64,000 bases of DNA from Paragyromitra xinjiangensis. Taxonomy: Eukaryota > Ascomycota > Pezizomycetes > Pezizales > Discinaceae. Positions 23,901 through 35,682 of the stretch are shown here, one piece after another. A model generated the notes under the pieces. The model was not told the origin of the DNA, did no database searches, and saw only the letters and a list, made by a program, of their open reading frames with translations. The stretch covers positions 124,001-188,000 of the forward strand of contig JBCAMK010000003.1 of NCBI GenBank assembly GCA_038503065.1, read 5' to 3'. Both the position numbers and the translations under genes were made by a program. The first letter of the stretch is position 1. Each line of letters starts with the position of its first letter.

Positions 23901-26209
23901 AATTACAGGTGAGAGAACACAATTCCCAATTCACATGATTTGAATGGTAGCTAGATGCTTTACTCTACGTATGCAAGTGATCCGACCAATGTTGCTGAAC
24001 ATAGCGTTTCTACGAAGTCTTCCAGCCTTATAGAAGGATGAGCGAGTAAGAAGTTATGGTGTCTGGCCAAAACCGGAAGTGATCATCGGTTTGGCTGAAG
24101 ATTAACGAGTGACACATTGTGATCTCACTCGTTTACGTATTTGGGTGTGTAAGCTTCTATTCATTAGGTTCTGTGAGGGGGAAAGGGTCGCTCGAGCTGT
24201 AGGTCCCATTTTATCAGCTTGCTAATAGGAGGTCATAGTGAGGCACGAGTGGTAGTAGTTATGATTGCGATTGGTGGTTGCGGTATATGGTTTAGCGGAA
24301 ATAGGGAGGAGTTCTTGCCGTTTAAGATAGTAGGTTTTTTGAGATATGGGGACTTGGTGATTAGGTAGGCTCTAGGAGAGCAGCGATGTCGGGGCTAGGT
24401 AGAACTAGGGTTTGCCCTTGTTTCTTCTACCTTGATCTGGCTTTGGAGATCATGATCGGGAAGCCTTCAACGTTAGGTATTAATACGCTCGTGTACTGAG
24501 AATCGTATTAGGATAATTAGGGACCTGAGATGTCGAAGGTATGTGTTAGAGTTGAGGGAATGACGAACATAAACTAATCTACAGGTTGTGGAAATGGGGC
24601 TTCATCTTTTGTGTTTTGATTGGTGCGATGGTCTTCCTCCCTTGTTCAATCTCCAGATCTTCGTTTGTCTGTCCATTGGCCACTACCCGTGGCCCCTCTA
24701 ATTTGGCAGATTGCAGGAAAATATATAAGGAGTCTTCACCTACCGCTCTCACTTGTCCTACGAATCTAATAACATGGTAATAACATGATAGGAGATGTCG
24801 TACTGTAAAATTGTCTTTTAATCATGTTCTGACTTATTAAAAACCGTCGGGGCAGATCTTACATCTATCGTTCTCGAGAAAATCATTAGCGGCAGATCTT
24901 ATTGGCCTGATAGAGTGATTCGTTAAGATTGGATATGTCGCAGGTGGAGATTCAATCGCAAGTACTCGCTAGTCAGACCGCCTTACTTTCCTTTCTTTTC
25001 TTCTGTCCAGCTCCACCAAATCAGGGGACATACCGAGATTTCGAGACTATTTCCCGTGGTCGGGCGTGTTCGCGGGTCTGTTCTTAACATGTCTCGTGAA
25101 GCACGGCTGCCACACCCCAATATAACGATCATGCATATTATAGCGCCCTTGTGAATATTCATTTAAATCTATCTGTCGTTCATCAGTGAGGATGTGGTGG
25201 AGAAGAAAGTGCCGCACTGGTAAAAGCCAATAGGCTTTTCGGCTTTATCAGCGTTACGTTCCGGGCTGTAGCGTGTAGTTGTAACTACTAGTGGGTTTCA
25301 ACTATTTCTGCATGGCAAGAGTCTAGTGGGGGCTACATATATCTAGCCACGTTGTATTATCACTGAGTTGAAGGAATAGTCTGTGGTGGTGTGTTCTCGC
25401 AAAGTATTCTCACTGGTTAATTCCTTGCTGGTCTTCTTTTAAACATCTCGCCAGTGTTTGACCAACCAGTGATGAAACCCTTAGAGCTACTCCTACAGAC
25501 CAACCATTCGGCAATCCTTCCGGGCACATTCTTAATTATTATTTAGGTTGAGTCTGAGTTATTAAAGTCCGACGATATCCGAAAAACTTCGAGCTTTGTG
25601 GTTGCCATACAACCTTCGGGGAAATACTTATACAGATCAACAAGCAGAACACAAGAAATAGGTTCTAGATGAATCGTTTGCTTATAGTCTCGGCCCAAGC
25701 CAATATAGAATAATAACTAATCGATCTAGAAAGGGAAAGGCACGTAGGACGAGTCTGTAGCTGATAGGAAAAGGTAGGTATTCCGAGAACGCCTTGTGAT
25801 AAATAATATATCTGACACCTCAAGTTCTCACAAACTCTGAGGTCATTTCCAAATGTCTCGACTTCTTTGTTTCCGCACTGATTGAAAAATGTTCAACGAT
25901 CTCTCGAAATTTTCTGCGAGAGAATTGCATGCATGAAACTACCTTAGTGTAAAACTCGTTCAATAAGACGATGTTCAATATTTTTCTTTTTAACATCCTC
26001 AAGACACGAACTTATATTCATCGCAAACCGCGCCTAGGCCTGTTTTATATAAAGTTCGGGGAAGTTCGGCGAAAAGTAGCCTATAGTATTGCGTAGTATT
26101 TGCGTTTGGGAGCTCTTAGACGCTCAGCCGAATTGCGAGCTACCGTGAGAGCGACACCATTCCTCTGCAGTCAAAGCAGTTAGAAGAGAGAAAATGATGC
26201 AAAGCTAGT
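21000..26209. other. Gene-free, repeat-eroded spacer
   Basis: No ORF above about 95 codons and none with domain-like sequence. A weak diverged direct similarity links 22790-22850 with 23127-23185 (both contain GAGGAGG..TTGA followed by CGACTC). A 9-bp perfect hairpin (AACGAGTGA..TCACTCGTT) lies near 24104-24133. This is probably decayed transposon or intergenic DNA. Confidence 0.5.
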
Positions 26210-27868
26210 GTACCCCGCTCTATTTCTAGGACCAAGAGATCTGCAATCGGCCTTGAGTCCATAAGGGTCTCGGAAACGCCATAATATAGGCTGGAATTGC
26301 CATGCATGTTAACAGCTACACCCACAGACTTTAATCTTTGAAAAACTCTGCAGAGGCTTGCATTGCGACATGAAGTTTGCACAGTATCTATGCATAATGG
26401 CATCTTGATTTCGGTATTCGTTCAACTGAATTCCGCCAAGCATCGACCACCATGAGGGTCACACCATTGGATGATAGTTGATGGTGGGAATATATTCACA
26501 AAAAACGTAAACCAGCCTGGAACCCTATGTCTAAAGGTCTAACATCACGAAAAGAGATGCTGCGGATCCATTTCCCCCGATCTAAAGAGATCTTTGATCT
26601 TAAGCCCAGAGGACTGGTGAGTTGTCGTCAGTTGCAAAACAGATGACCTTTGAGGTGGTTCTTCTTGGGGGGGGTGTTTGAAAATGCGGGGTACTTAAAT
26701 AGCACATGCATGTGCATACCATTTGAGTAATACGGCCAAAGTCTGTATGCATGGAGGGTTTGACTCAATATTCCGTTTCGCTAAACTGGGTTAAGCGTTC
26801 AATCCAGAGTTCTAAAGGACATCATGAGCTTTTTGTTGGTGTCTCAAATTCCCCATGGGCCAGGCACACAAGCTCAAGTGCCACAGGTTGATAGCACGGA
26901 GGCCTGCCCCCGACTCCCGCGTATACCCACCCCGAAACCCACATTCCGAGGCAACAACAACAACAGATATTCCACACGCACAGACCTTCAAAACAATATG
27001 TTTCTTGCTCAACACTTGTGCGCAGCCTCTTTCTGCTAATTGCAAAAAACATGTTAGTTGAGGTCAAGCCTTCTCCATATTTTACAAATAAAAGCGGGGT
27101 AGAATTTTCTTAGCTTGACTCGGTAAGGAAATATTGGCTTTAAGGGGTTAGATGGATTTCTATATAGTGAGTTGATTATTGCTTTTGGCAGACATCACTT
27201 TTCTCTGAGACACCAACTGAAATGCATCTTCAGTAGTCACGATGCCCTTCTTTCTCGACGCTTAACCAACCTCAGCGACAAGTTAGTTAAGCTGCATATT
27301 GTACCCCGCTTCACATCTCCTATACGGCAACCTCTTCGCGAGTGGCAATCCGAGCAAACCTTAAAATGTATTTTCGTTTGTAAAACTCCTGCTAGTGGAC
27401 GTTAAGCTGGCCCGAGCCTTAGGCAGGAAAAATAAAATAAAAAAAGCGGGGAGAGTCACGATGCTAATGCTTATTGCCTCAATTGATAATATGAGTAATT
27501 GAATTAAACAATTTGATTTCGCCTACGAGTTCTTGAATAGCCATCACTATTAGTCTTCGTGGTTAGGAGAAAGAAGAAAAGCGGGGTACTAGCTGTAATA
27601 CTATTGTCATTTTCAGAATGACTGTCTATTTCAGGTCAAAGACGATGGTCGGTACATGTAGATATGTACGTGCAAGCTACAATTGTCTCACTTCTCATCG
27701 CCTGGAGTGGTTAAGAAGTGGTTGAGAAAGTGAACAAAAACACGGTTTCTTGCTTTTTGTTACCTCTTTAAGACACCAACAAAAGTCTGCCGAGTCTAGA
27801 TCACTTTCAAATAAGATTTCCCCAGGCATAATAAATGCACATAATTAGGTCGTGCCTAAACCCCGCTT
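26210..27868. repeat. Cluster of AAAGCGGGGTA-type boxes
   Basis: Seven copies of the GCGGGG core occur in 1.66 kb: minus orientation at 26210-26219, 27301-27310 and 27859-27868; plus orientation at 26686-26694, 27091-27101, 27442-27452 and 27577-27589. Most extend to A(2-4)GCGGGGTA(C). Plus/minus pairs at 27091/27310 and 27577/27868 face inward like terminal repeats of elements about 220 and 290 bp long. They could be termini of a small transposon family or clustered protein-binding sites. Open frames within the region are short and uninformative. Confidence 0.5.
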
Positions 27869-28078
27869 TGCTTTTTCGAATACCACCTCAACTAACGGCC
27901 GCTTCAACTTCTAGCACGATATCATAATAAAGGGTAAGGACACTGGCTCCCAGGTATTTATATACCACCAACGCCGAACTTGCAGACCGGCGTATATTTT
28001 AGTTCCATGCTTAATTAAACATCTACTTTAATCCTGATCTACCCGCACATCCTACCCTCTTCAGGAAAAAAAAAATTT

Positions 28079-28912
28079 ATTCTTAGTCCCACCTTCGTTT
28101 CGATCATGAGATACATCACCGTTAAAACGGCCAAGAAGCCGTACAAGACACGAAAGCTGTTAACGGACGACCAACGGGAATTCATCAGGACCTCATTAGA
28201 GGCAGGCCTTCTCCCAGAAAAGATCGCTCCCACAGTACCTTGTGCCTATATAACGGTCAGACGTATACAGCGGAACATATGCCTGTTCGGTAAAACAACA
28301 GCACCGCGCTCACTAAAGCAAGGACGACCTCGAACACTGAACGATGAGATGCTTGAGGTGAATAGTCTTCGACCCTTGGACCATAAAAACACCCTATACT
28401 GATATAAAGTAGGGGTTAAGGAACTTCCTGGAGGAGAAACCCACAGCTTGTTTAGTCGAGATGAGAAGCTTCCTATACAACGAATACAATGTCCGTGTCT
28501 GTAACTCCACAGTGTCCCGTGTACTATCGGAACAAAAATGGGCAAAGAAAAAAGTGAGTCCACACCACCGAGCAAGCGTCGAACAACACACTAACGTATC
28601 CAAAAGCTCATATGGGCAAGGAACAAGTAAGGGTGTGCGTGTAGGTATACGGAGGCTCAAATCCCCTTCAATGCGACAACTAATGCGCGCTGCATGTTCC
28701 AAGAAGAAAGAAAAAAAACTCGGCAAGTTCAATTCAGCGTGTCATACTCCATCGGAGGGACACCTGGAACTGTATGCAATTCAGATGAATTTCGACCAGT
28801 TTTTTTTTTTTACCGCAGAAACATCCCGGTGCGCATCCCGTTGCCATGCATGGGTGCGCTTGAACCTCCCTTAATATGTGTTGGTGAAATGTCGGGTGTA
28901 ATTAGCTTTTAG
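28079..28912 (+). pseudogene. Decayed Tc1/mariner-type transposase, 5' part
   Basis: 28106-28402 encodes a helix-turn-helix region (RKLLTDDQREFIRTSLEAGL, later GRPRTLNDEMLEV) typical of the DNA-binding half of fungal Tc1/mariner transposases. After a stop the similarity continues in another frame: around 28425-28560 it reads LEEKPTACLVEMRSFLYNEYN and then STVSRVLSEQKWAKKKVS, the pre-catalytic region. Downstream, a poly-A/T-rich, frame-shifted stretch (28694-28912) has no clear DDE catalytic core, so the element is truncated or very diverged. At least one frameshift and internal stops make it non-functional. Terminal inverted repeats were not found. Confidence 0.65.
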
Positions 28913-30527
28913 CGTACTATACTTCAAATTAAAAAGTCAAATAATACTAAATGAAGAGGTTAAACTATTGATCCGGGATGAATGATAAGATCGAGACGCC
29001 TGAGTGAAATTGTGTGGGGGGATGAGGCGTGACGTAGTACATAAAGGTGGGTTACTCTGACGGTTTATATGCCGGTCCTCAGCCGCCTTCATAGATCACT
29101 GATAGATTCTAAGACAAAAATTCGATTTACTACATATTGTCTGATTTTTACCGTCGTGATACACTACTTGTAGCTAGCAGCGGGAATTGATTGTTTCACT
29201 CTTGGTATGCTGTATAAAGTAGATTACGCAAAAACAAATTCAACTAGCACCTCTACTCCGAGGGCAAATCTCCGTGGGCTCGGGCCACAATGGTGTGGCA
29301 GTGTGGCAGTGTGGCAGTGTGGCAGTGTCGCCGAGCTGTGGACTGTATTTGTAGTAAACGTTTCTAGTTACAAAGCTATGAGCACTTAAGGTACCATTAG
29401 TTATACTATATGGTATAGAGCTTAATTCTATAGAAGCCGGAGATTAAAACATTGTCGATTTTCTATAACTGTTACATGGTTGGGGAATCAGGGCCAATCC
29501 TCGGAGAATAATCCATAAACTCGCAAAGCTTGGCCGAGTGACAGAAGATGTCTGAATCCATCAACGTAGATCCCTGGCATCCGCAAGACGGTCTAGATTC
29601 TCACTCCTTTGTGTATTGACCAAATACAAATAGTAACCTTGACCACGCAAAACTAATACGAACACCTCAACTCAACACAAATAATGTCTTAATGATCGGA
29701 GAGAACACCTGTCTCACATCCTACCCCCTCATCATCCTCTCCCTCTCAGCCTTCAGATGTTACAAGGAGCCAACATGCTACGAAGATATTGCGTAACCCT
29801 CATTACCCTCGACACATAAATTTGGTTCATTATTCATTTCGAAAACCTAATAATTGAATTTATAGGGCTGCCGACGGTCACCCCTTGGAGCTCTAGATCT
29901 CCCACGACAGAAAAGTGATATATCTTTGAAGGAAAGAAAAAGCAAAGAACCATGAAAATGATTACACACCACACAGGAACGCCCGTTGGCGGTCCGGAGG
30001 ATATTAGCGTTATGAGCTAACTCGGCAGGATTTAATTGGCTGGTCGGTCTAGGAGTTTTAGTATCCGACAGGGCGGTCGTTCGGGCCGGGCCGGTGGGTG
30101 CAATTTATTATCACATACAGCATAATTAGGTCTCAGAGTGCCCGAGCCAACCGCAATAACCAAAAATTCATCTACTCATTAGGGCTCTTCGGTCAATGAT
30201 AGGTTCTTACTCGGTATTGGCTCCAAATTAAAGAAGTAATAATAATTCGAGTGATTGCGTATGAAACCTCCTATAGGTGATTACTTAGCAATAATTACTA
30301 GTTATATAGGCCGTGCCATCCTGGTCAATGACGCTCTTTAGCCTCGTTGGCAGGTTGAAAGGTTCGAGAATCGGTATTCCCGCCGAGAATCCATCCTAGC
30401 AGTGCATAACAACGTCCATGAGGCTAAAACAGATCTGGAACGATAGTTTCTTTTTTCTGTGAGGCTGTGGCGTGGTAAAGGCGAGGGAGTACCACGGTTT
30501 TGGTGTCAACTAGAGCAGATGATGACT
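28913..30527. other. Gene-poor spacer downstream of the transposase fossil
   Basis: No gene-like ORF. It contains a short 8-bp tandem repeat (29293-29324). No other structure was recognised. Confidence 0.5.
29293..29324 (+). repeat. Four tandem copies of GTGTGGCA
   Basis: The 8-bp unit GTGTGGCA is repeated four times without mismatch, followed by a partial degenerate fifth copy (GTGTCGCC). It is a simple minisatellite likely to vary in copy number. Confidence 0.9.
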
Positions 30528-31023
30528 TTACCAAGATATAGGTCTCGGTATTGCGTTATTTAAGCATCGCAATTGAGGGATAAAAGAGGGCCGCCAAGTT
30601 TTCGCAGCTTCTGACAGGTATACATAGCCGAGAATTGCCATAAAAAAGAGGAGCTCCTGATACGTATGGGTGCAAGGATCTCGAGAAAACAAAGTGTGTG
30701 GATTTGCTTCTCCAGAAACATCTGTCGATGGATGAGCAATGGCCTGAGTCATACACAAGCCAGCGTTGGGACGATCGAGTGATGGCACATGACGACTTCT
30801 CGCCGTGAAGTATTCAATCACTTACCCCACCCATAAGTAATCAGAAAGACGTGTACATACGTACATCCAGAGACCTCTGGGGGTACCCAAAACATCCGGC
30901 CGGACGGAGCAGCTGAGACGCAAACAGTGTACTGCCAGGCATCCTGGTTGTTCCAGGTCCTTCCTCAATATACTTGTATGAGAACTTTGATGAGAGTTTG
31001 GAATTAGCCAAAGCGAATACCAT
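30528..31023 (-). CDS. Doubtful hypothetical protein, two-exon model
   Basis: Two minus-strand open stretches can be joined by a 40-nt intron (30821-30860, GTATGT..TAAG) into a 151-aa reading frame. Exon 1 (30861-31023) reads MVFALANSKLSSKFSYKYIE. Exon 2 (30528-30820) contains a hydrophobic run (ELLFFMAILGYVYLS). The amino-acid make-up is protein-like, but I recognise no family, the intron is short and its 3' site is AAG rather than YAG. It may be a fragment of an older gene or chance. Confidence 0.25.
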
Positions 31024-31462
31024 TACTCATCTGACGGGAAAATGTCATCGTAGAGTGGGATAAGCTGTATATATCACCATCTTCGGGGCCATGGAATATC
31101 ACTCGACTATCACCGCATGTACTTCGTCATCTTAGACACGCAGGCAGAAAGCATCACGGAAAGCAAATTTACCACGAACATCCCGGTCAACATGCATCTC
31201 CAAACCAGGAATATATCCACGATCCTTCTCATTTGATCAGAATGCCGCGTCACGCCACCTTTGTAAAAGTTGAAATCTTGTGAGGCATGAATAAATACTT
31301 ACCTCCAACCCGCAAACCTTATTCCCACCACATACATCTCCACTCTCTCTGAGCCTCTTCATCGAACTTCCAGAAAAGGCATTCCTTTCAAGACCGAGCA
31401 TCTAGAGAACTGCATCATCATCTGCCCTACATCCAATCCTTCGAGTTTCCAAACGTAAACTC

Positions 31463-31678
31463 ATGCCGGCACCTCCAAAGATCTCACTCTGCTGCGTATG
31501 CTCATCAGGTTATGCGCTCGACAAGCCCGGATGCAATGTGTGCCGGCACCAACGCTGCGCTAGTTGCACCACACAAGGAATTTGGACGTGCTGCAATTGC
31601 GCTTCGCAATACGGTCTCGGAACACGCGAGTGCTCGGTATGCCTTCACCACCGTTGCGACAGGTGTAAGCGCGGGTAG
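31463..31678 (+). CDS. Small Cys/His protein with two tandem zinc-binding-type repeats
   Basis: Single exon, 71 aa. The protein consists almost wholly of two copies of one module: C-C-x-C-x-S-x-Y-x-L, then C-x-V-C-x-H-x-R-C-x-x-C. Copy 1 spans about residues 10-36 and copy 2 about residues 43-69. Each module has seven Cys and one His, a pattern suited to binding one or two zinc ions. Fungal genomes often carry such short proteins ending in CPICGHxRCxxC-like motifs, usually unnamed. The start is supported by a pyrimidine-rich leader typical of fungal 5' UTRs (31320-31460). There is no signal peptide or membrane helix. Function unknown; nucleic-acid or protein binding is a guess. Confidence 0.7.
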   Translation: MPAPPKISLCCVCSSGYALDKPGCNVCRHQRCASCTTQGIWTCCNCASQYGLGTRECSVCLHHRCDRCKRG

Positions 31679-34600
31679 CTGGGTATACGTATCCGATCAT
31701 TGGGGCTCGTCATTCATTTTTATGATACGACGCGCGTACGCTGTACGGTGAATGATTTCCGCCCGGCTGGACGTTTTTCCATTGCAATAAAATTGGAGGG
31801 GTTTATTTTTTCTATTTTCCTTTCCTTTCCTTTCTTTTTTTATTTATCTCTCATTCTATCGCGTCATCAGGGAATCCTGGTCGGGAAGTAGGGAGCATGT
31901 GAGAAGGCGTTTTTGGAAATCATGGTGAAGAGCGTTGATAGATAGCAGTGTTTCAAGTAGCGCAAAATGTAACGTTACGATTAGATTCTGGGATATACCC
32001 AGCTCCGAAAAAGCAATTCTTGATAAGCGAGGGCCGAGGCCGTATATATAGAACTTGAATTAAGACATTCATACAGACTTTTGCGTTCATCCGGTTACCA
32101 GGAAATCAATGGAAAACACAGATTCCAGAGCGAAAAAGTAAAAAAAAATCAAAAAAAATCAAGAGCAACGGGATCGATGGAAGCCAAAGAACGAGCCGGT
32201 TCGCCATAACCTGCAGCATGTATGTACCCGGCTATTCCAACATCCAACATCTTACTCGCTAAAGCCATATCGTTGACAGACACTCCCTTAACTGTGAGAC
32301 ATCCGGCGTCAATGGGACAGTGGTGGAACGCGCCATATCAACCAGGTGAGGCTTCTCGATTTACCAGATTGGTCGATCCCAGAATACTACGCTGAGCTAA
32401 AATCTTCGATTGATGCTTGGCAAGAAAATCACCTAGCGCTGGTTCTAACGTTATTAGGTAGAGTAGATCTTTATTTTAAGACTCTGGTCTAACAATCTAC
32501 CGAGTGATATGTCGTGAGTCATCAACCTGCCAGAGTTCGACCACAAAATATCACGGGTGGTTAACGCCGAGGTAATACCCTGGCTCCTAAGCTAGTATCG
32601 GCATAAACACGATTCCAAGATCCACCATCTGCCAATAATAGTCGGTAGTCTGCTTAGTCGCCCATCGCCTCATGCTCACTCAGCTTTGGACAGCGAAGAT
32701 GGCTTCATGATAGTCCCATGACATGCATTCATCGTAGCAGTCACATTAATTGGGGGCCATCTGAGACCATCAGAACCCATCAAAAACCAGAAAGCAGGGC
32801 CCGGTCGATTGAGCGAACCTGCGTTCATTATTATGCCATACAGCGGTAGTGCAGATTGCGGCGTATAACTCGAATTGAGTATCGGCTTGAGGAGGTTGCA
32901 GGTGGATGAGACTTTTCGCGAAAAAAATTGATACGTCAGTACCTTGATGGATACGTACGGGAAGTGCTTGTGGGGTGTGGGGTGTGGGGTGTTGCGCATA
33001 CCATCGTGTCAAATGTCCTGTTACAACTGGCGGCATGTACCGTCAGATCTCAACATGCCCGCTATGGCGTGTCCGATCGAGAAAATGAATATATGCATGT
33101 ACAAGATTTTCCCCTTGCTGCACAATTTGCCAGAGTTAGTGAAACCCCTGCATTTCCGCCTGTTGTTGAGTATTGATGATGAAATTCAGTATGTAATGTC
33201 TCCGGCCCTCTACCTTTGGCCTCATTACATGTCATCATGATTAACACTCCACGTCTGTCGACTCCCGTCATTATTTTCACGAGACAGACAAGGTAGCGAT
33301 ACTCAGTTTGTGACGAGCACATGAGCGTGGATGGTAAATTACCCCACTAAATCAAACAAAACAAAATAACATGAAGTGTTCATTGAGCATAGAAAAAAAA
33401 AAAAGCAGTATGCTTTCATAAACGTATCAAATGCCGCATATTTGATTGTAATGTTAGTAAGCGGAAGGGCCGAAGGCTAGTAATCAGACACATGGCGGTT
33501 ACTCGGCCTATTCCGGCAATCCGCCGAATCTCGAACAACGCTGATCTCCGGCATCCGTGAAGTTGAAGCCTTGTTTACCGTCCCCACCAGGCCATTGTTA
33601 CTTAACACGCGCAGGTCTGCCACTTGCCCACTCATATAACCACAAAGCAACATCTAGGGGAATGTACCCTTATTGTTGAACACAGTTCGAGTGAGAATTC
33701 ATGACCACATATTGCATCCCGACAAGCAATTGGAGAAGGGTATGATCGGCTCAAATTAGGTGGAAAATTTCTTGGCTGTAACTCAAAAGCGATACGCAAG
33801 ACCGAAACAGCTCAACTTCCGTGAGCATGCTCCTCAAAGTTCCGTTTATTTTGCCAGCAGATACGGTGTCCGTGATAGAGTGGTCGCACAGCTGCCATCG
33901 ATCAACTCTAGCCTTCATAAATCCCTGAGATGATACCATTTTGTATAAAAGAGTGGCTGGAGAAGGCAACCCAATCATTTGGCAGGTGGAAGTTGATCCC
34001 CTGCATATTCGCTTACCGGCCCGTGGCTAATCCACACAGTATTCAAACCCTGAACCACAATTTCGAAACCAGTAGTATTTCTTGAATAGGATTCTGATAC
34101 GCATTAACCGCAACACCACAAAGTTCAACAAAAATGATTGTACCAGGCATACATACCTTAAATGGGCAGATGCTCCAGCATATCCGAGCTAATCAGTGGT
34201 CGGCCGGCCCCGTACCCGTTCACTTGCTCGAATTACACCAAAAATTCTTAAAACCAATCGCCCCCACAAAGTTCCCGCAATCTCGACCCTTACCCCAGCT
34301 CATACAATCAGAAAAATATTGCAGCTCTTTTGAAAATGCCAACCAATCCATCACCGATGGCGATAGCATTTCAGCGACATTCTGAATGCCAAGACTGAAA
34401 TGAGATTTCGACACGATCATGAAATCTTCAACTTTGGACCAGCATCATCCTTCCCACAGAGATGACCGAACCCTGAGCTCTTTATGTCCCGAGGTTGGTC
34501 CATAATCTCACTATTTTAAAGCCTCCAGATCATCTGTTTAAAAAGACAGACCTAGGCGTATTTTAGTCGCTGATTGGCGGTTTGAGGATATGAGACATAG

Positions 34601-35682
34601 TTGTAATTGTTCACACACCTCACCCCACTCAATAGCCCCTATAAGTTACTTCTTGCGCGGTAAACAAATACCCTCAAATTAAAGTAATCAGTCTGGCTGG
34701 TGCATCACATTGAAATACCTGATATGTCCACCCTTATTCTGAACCCACATACCACGACTCGAACAAACGCAAAAACAAGAGAATCTCGGGTATGCCCACT
34801 CCAGCACACCAGGGATGAATCTTTACCAACATCGATCTCCCCAAATTTTACACTAATTAACACGTTAGATTAACTATCAACGAATACGAAATCCACAAAC
34901 TAAGTAAATCATATAATATCACTCAGGTCTGGGATTGGCCCAAATCCCCCAAACCAAAACCTCTTAGGTCAGGCTTAATCCATTGACCCTTGGAGAGTAG
35001 GATCTTGAAGAACGCTACCAGAGAGTTGTATAACGCACCCACAACGGCTCAATAGACAGAACCCAGCCATATTACTGCTGGTGTAGTGGCAAAGCTTAGA
35101 TATAGTTTCTCCTGGAGCCAGCTGCAATAGCTATGTATTAGTTTTCATAAAGCGATACTCACCTATCGGCCATTAAATTCTCCGCCCAATACCTGCTCCA
35201 ATAACCAAACTGGTAGGATACGTAGCACTCCATAGTGCACTGAGACCCTCGTGCCAACCAGATTCAGGATATGAAGGATCCAAGGGTATGGGCCAGTAAT
35301 GACCTACTTGATGTGGTCCATGGTGTTCAAGCGTTGATATTCGTGTTCCTTCTAGAAAAATTTGGAATCAGATCGAGTGATAGTGAGTGATAGCATTAAT
35401 AACAACTAGGTTCCCAGGAGTTCTATTATCCTGACGGTAATCAAGAGTGGGAAGATTTTCGTGGAAACGTGGACGGGCCCCCCCCCATTTCCGAGAGATG
35501 GACATGAAGAAAGGTCAGCTGTCAAATATCAATCTACTAGCGCCTGCGCCGGCGTGCCTCCTCGATACATGTATTTCTACCCCTTGGCCTATTAAACACG
35601 AGTCACAGGTGGAACACCCTCCTACCCAAGGCACCCCTCACACATCAAATCGCCTTCAAAAGCAGCGAACACAACAGGACGG
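31679..35682. other. Gene-poor spacer with a possible coding fossil on the minus strand
   Basis: Short ORFs only (75-107 codons, 32.7-34.4 kb), none recognised. CT-rich low-complexity DNA lies near 31800-31850. On the minus strand, 35350 down to 34960 is coding-like: one frame reads HHGPHQVGHYWPIPLDPSYP, followed by a good GTGAGT..TTGCAG intron (35122-35162), then a frame ending in GALYNSLVAFFKILLSKGQW. In-frame stops interrupt it, so no gene is called. Confidence 0.45.

Noticed and set aside
32676..33322. Several overlapping ORFs of 82-107 codons
   Set aside because: They overlap on both strands with no domain, start context or splice support.
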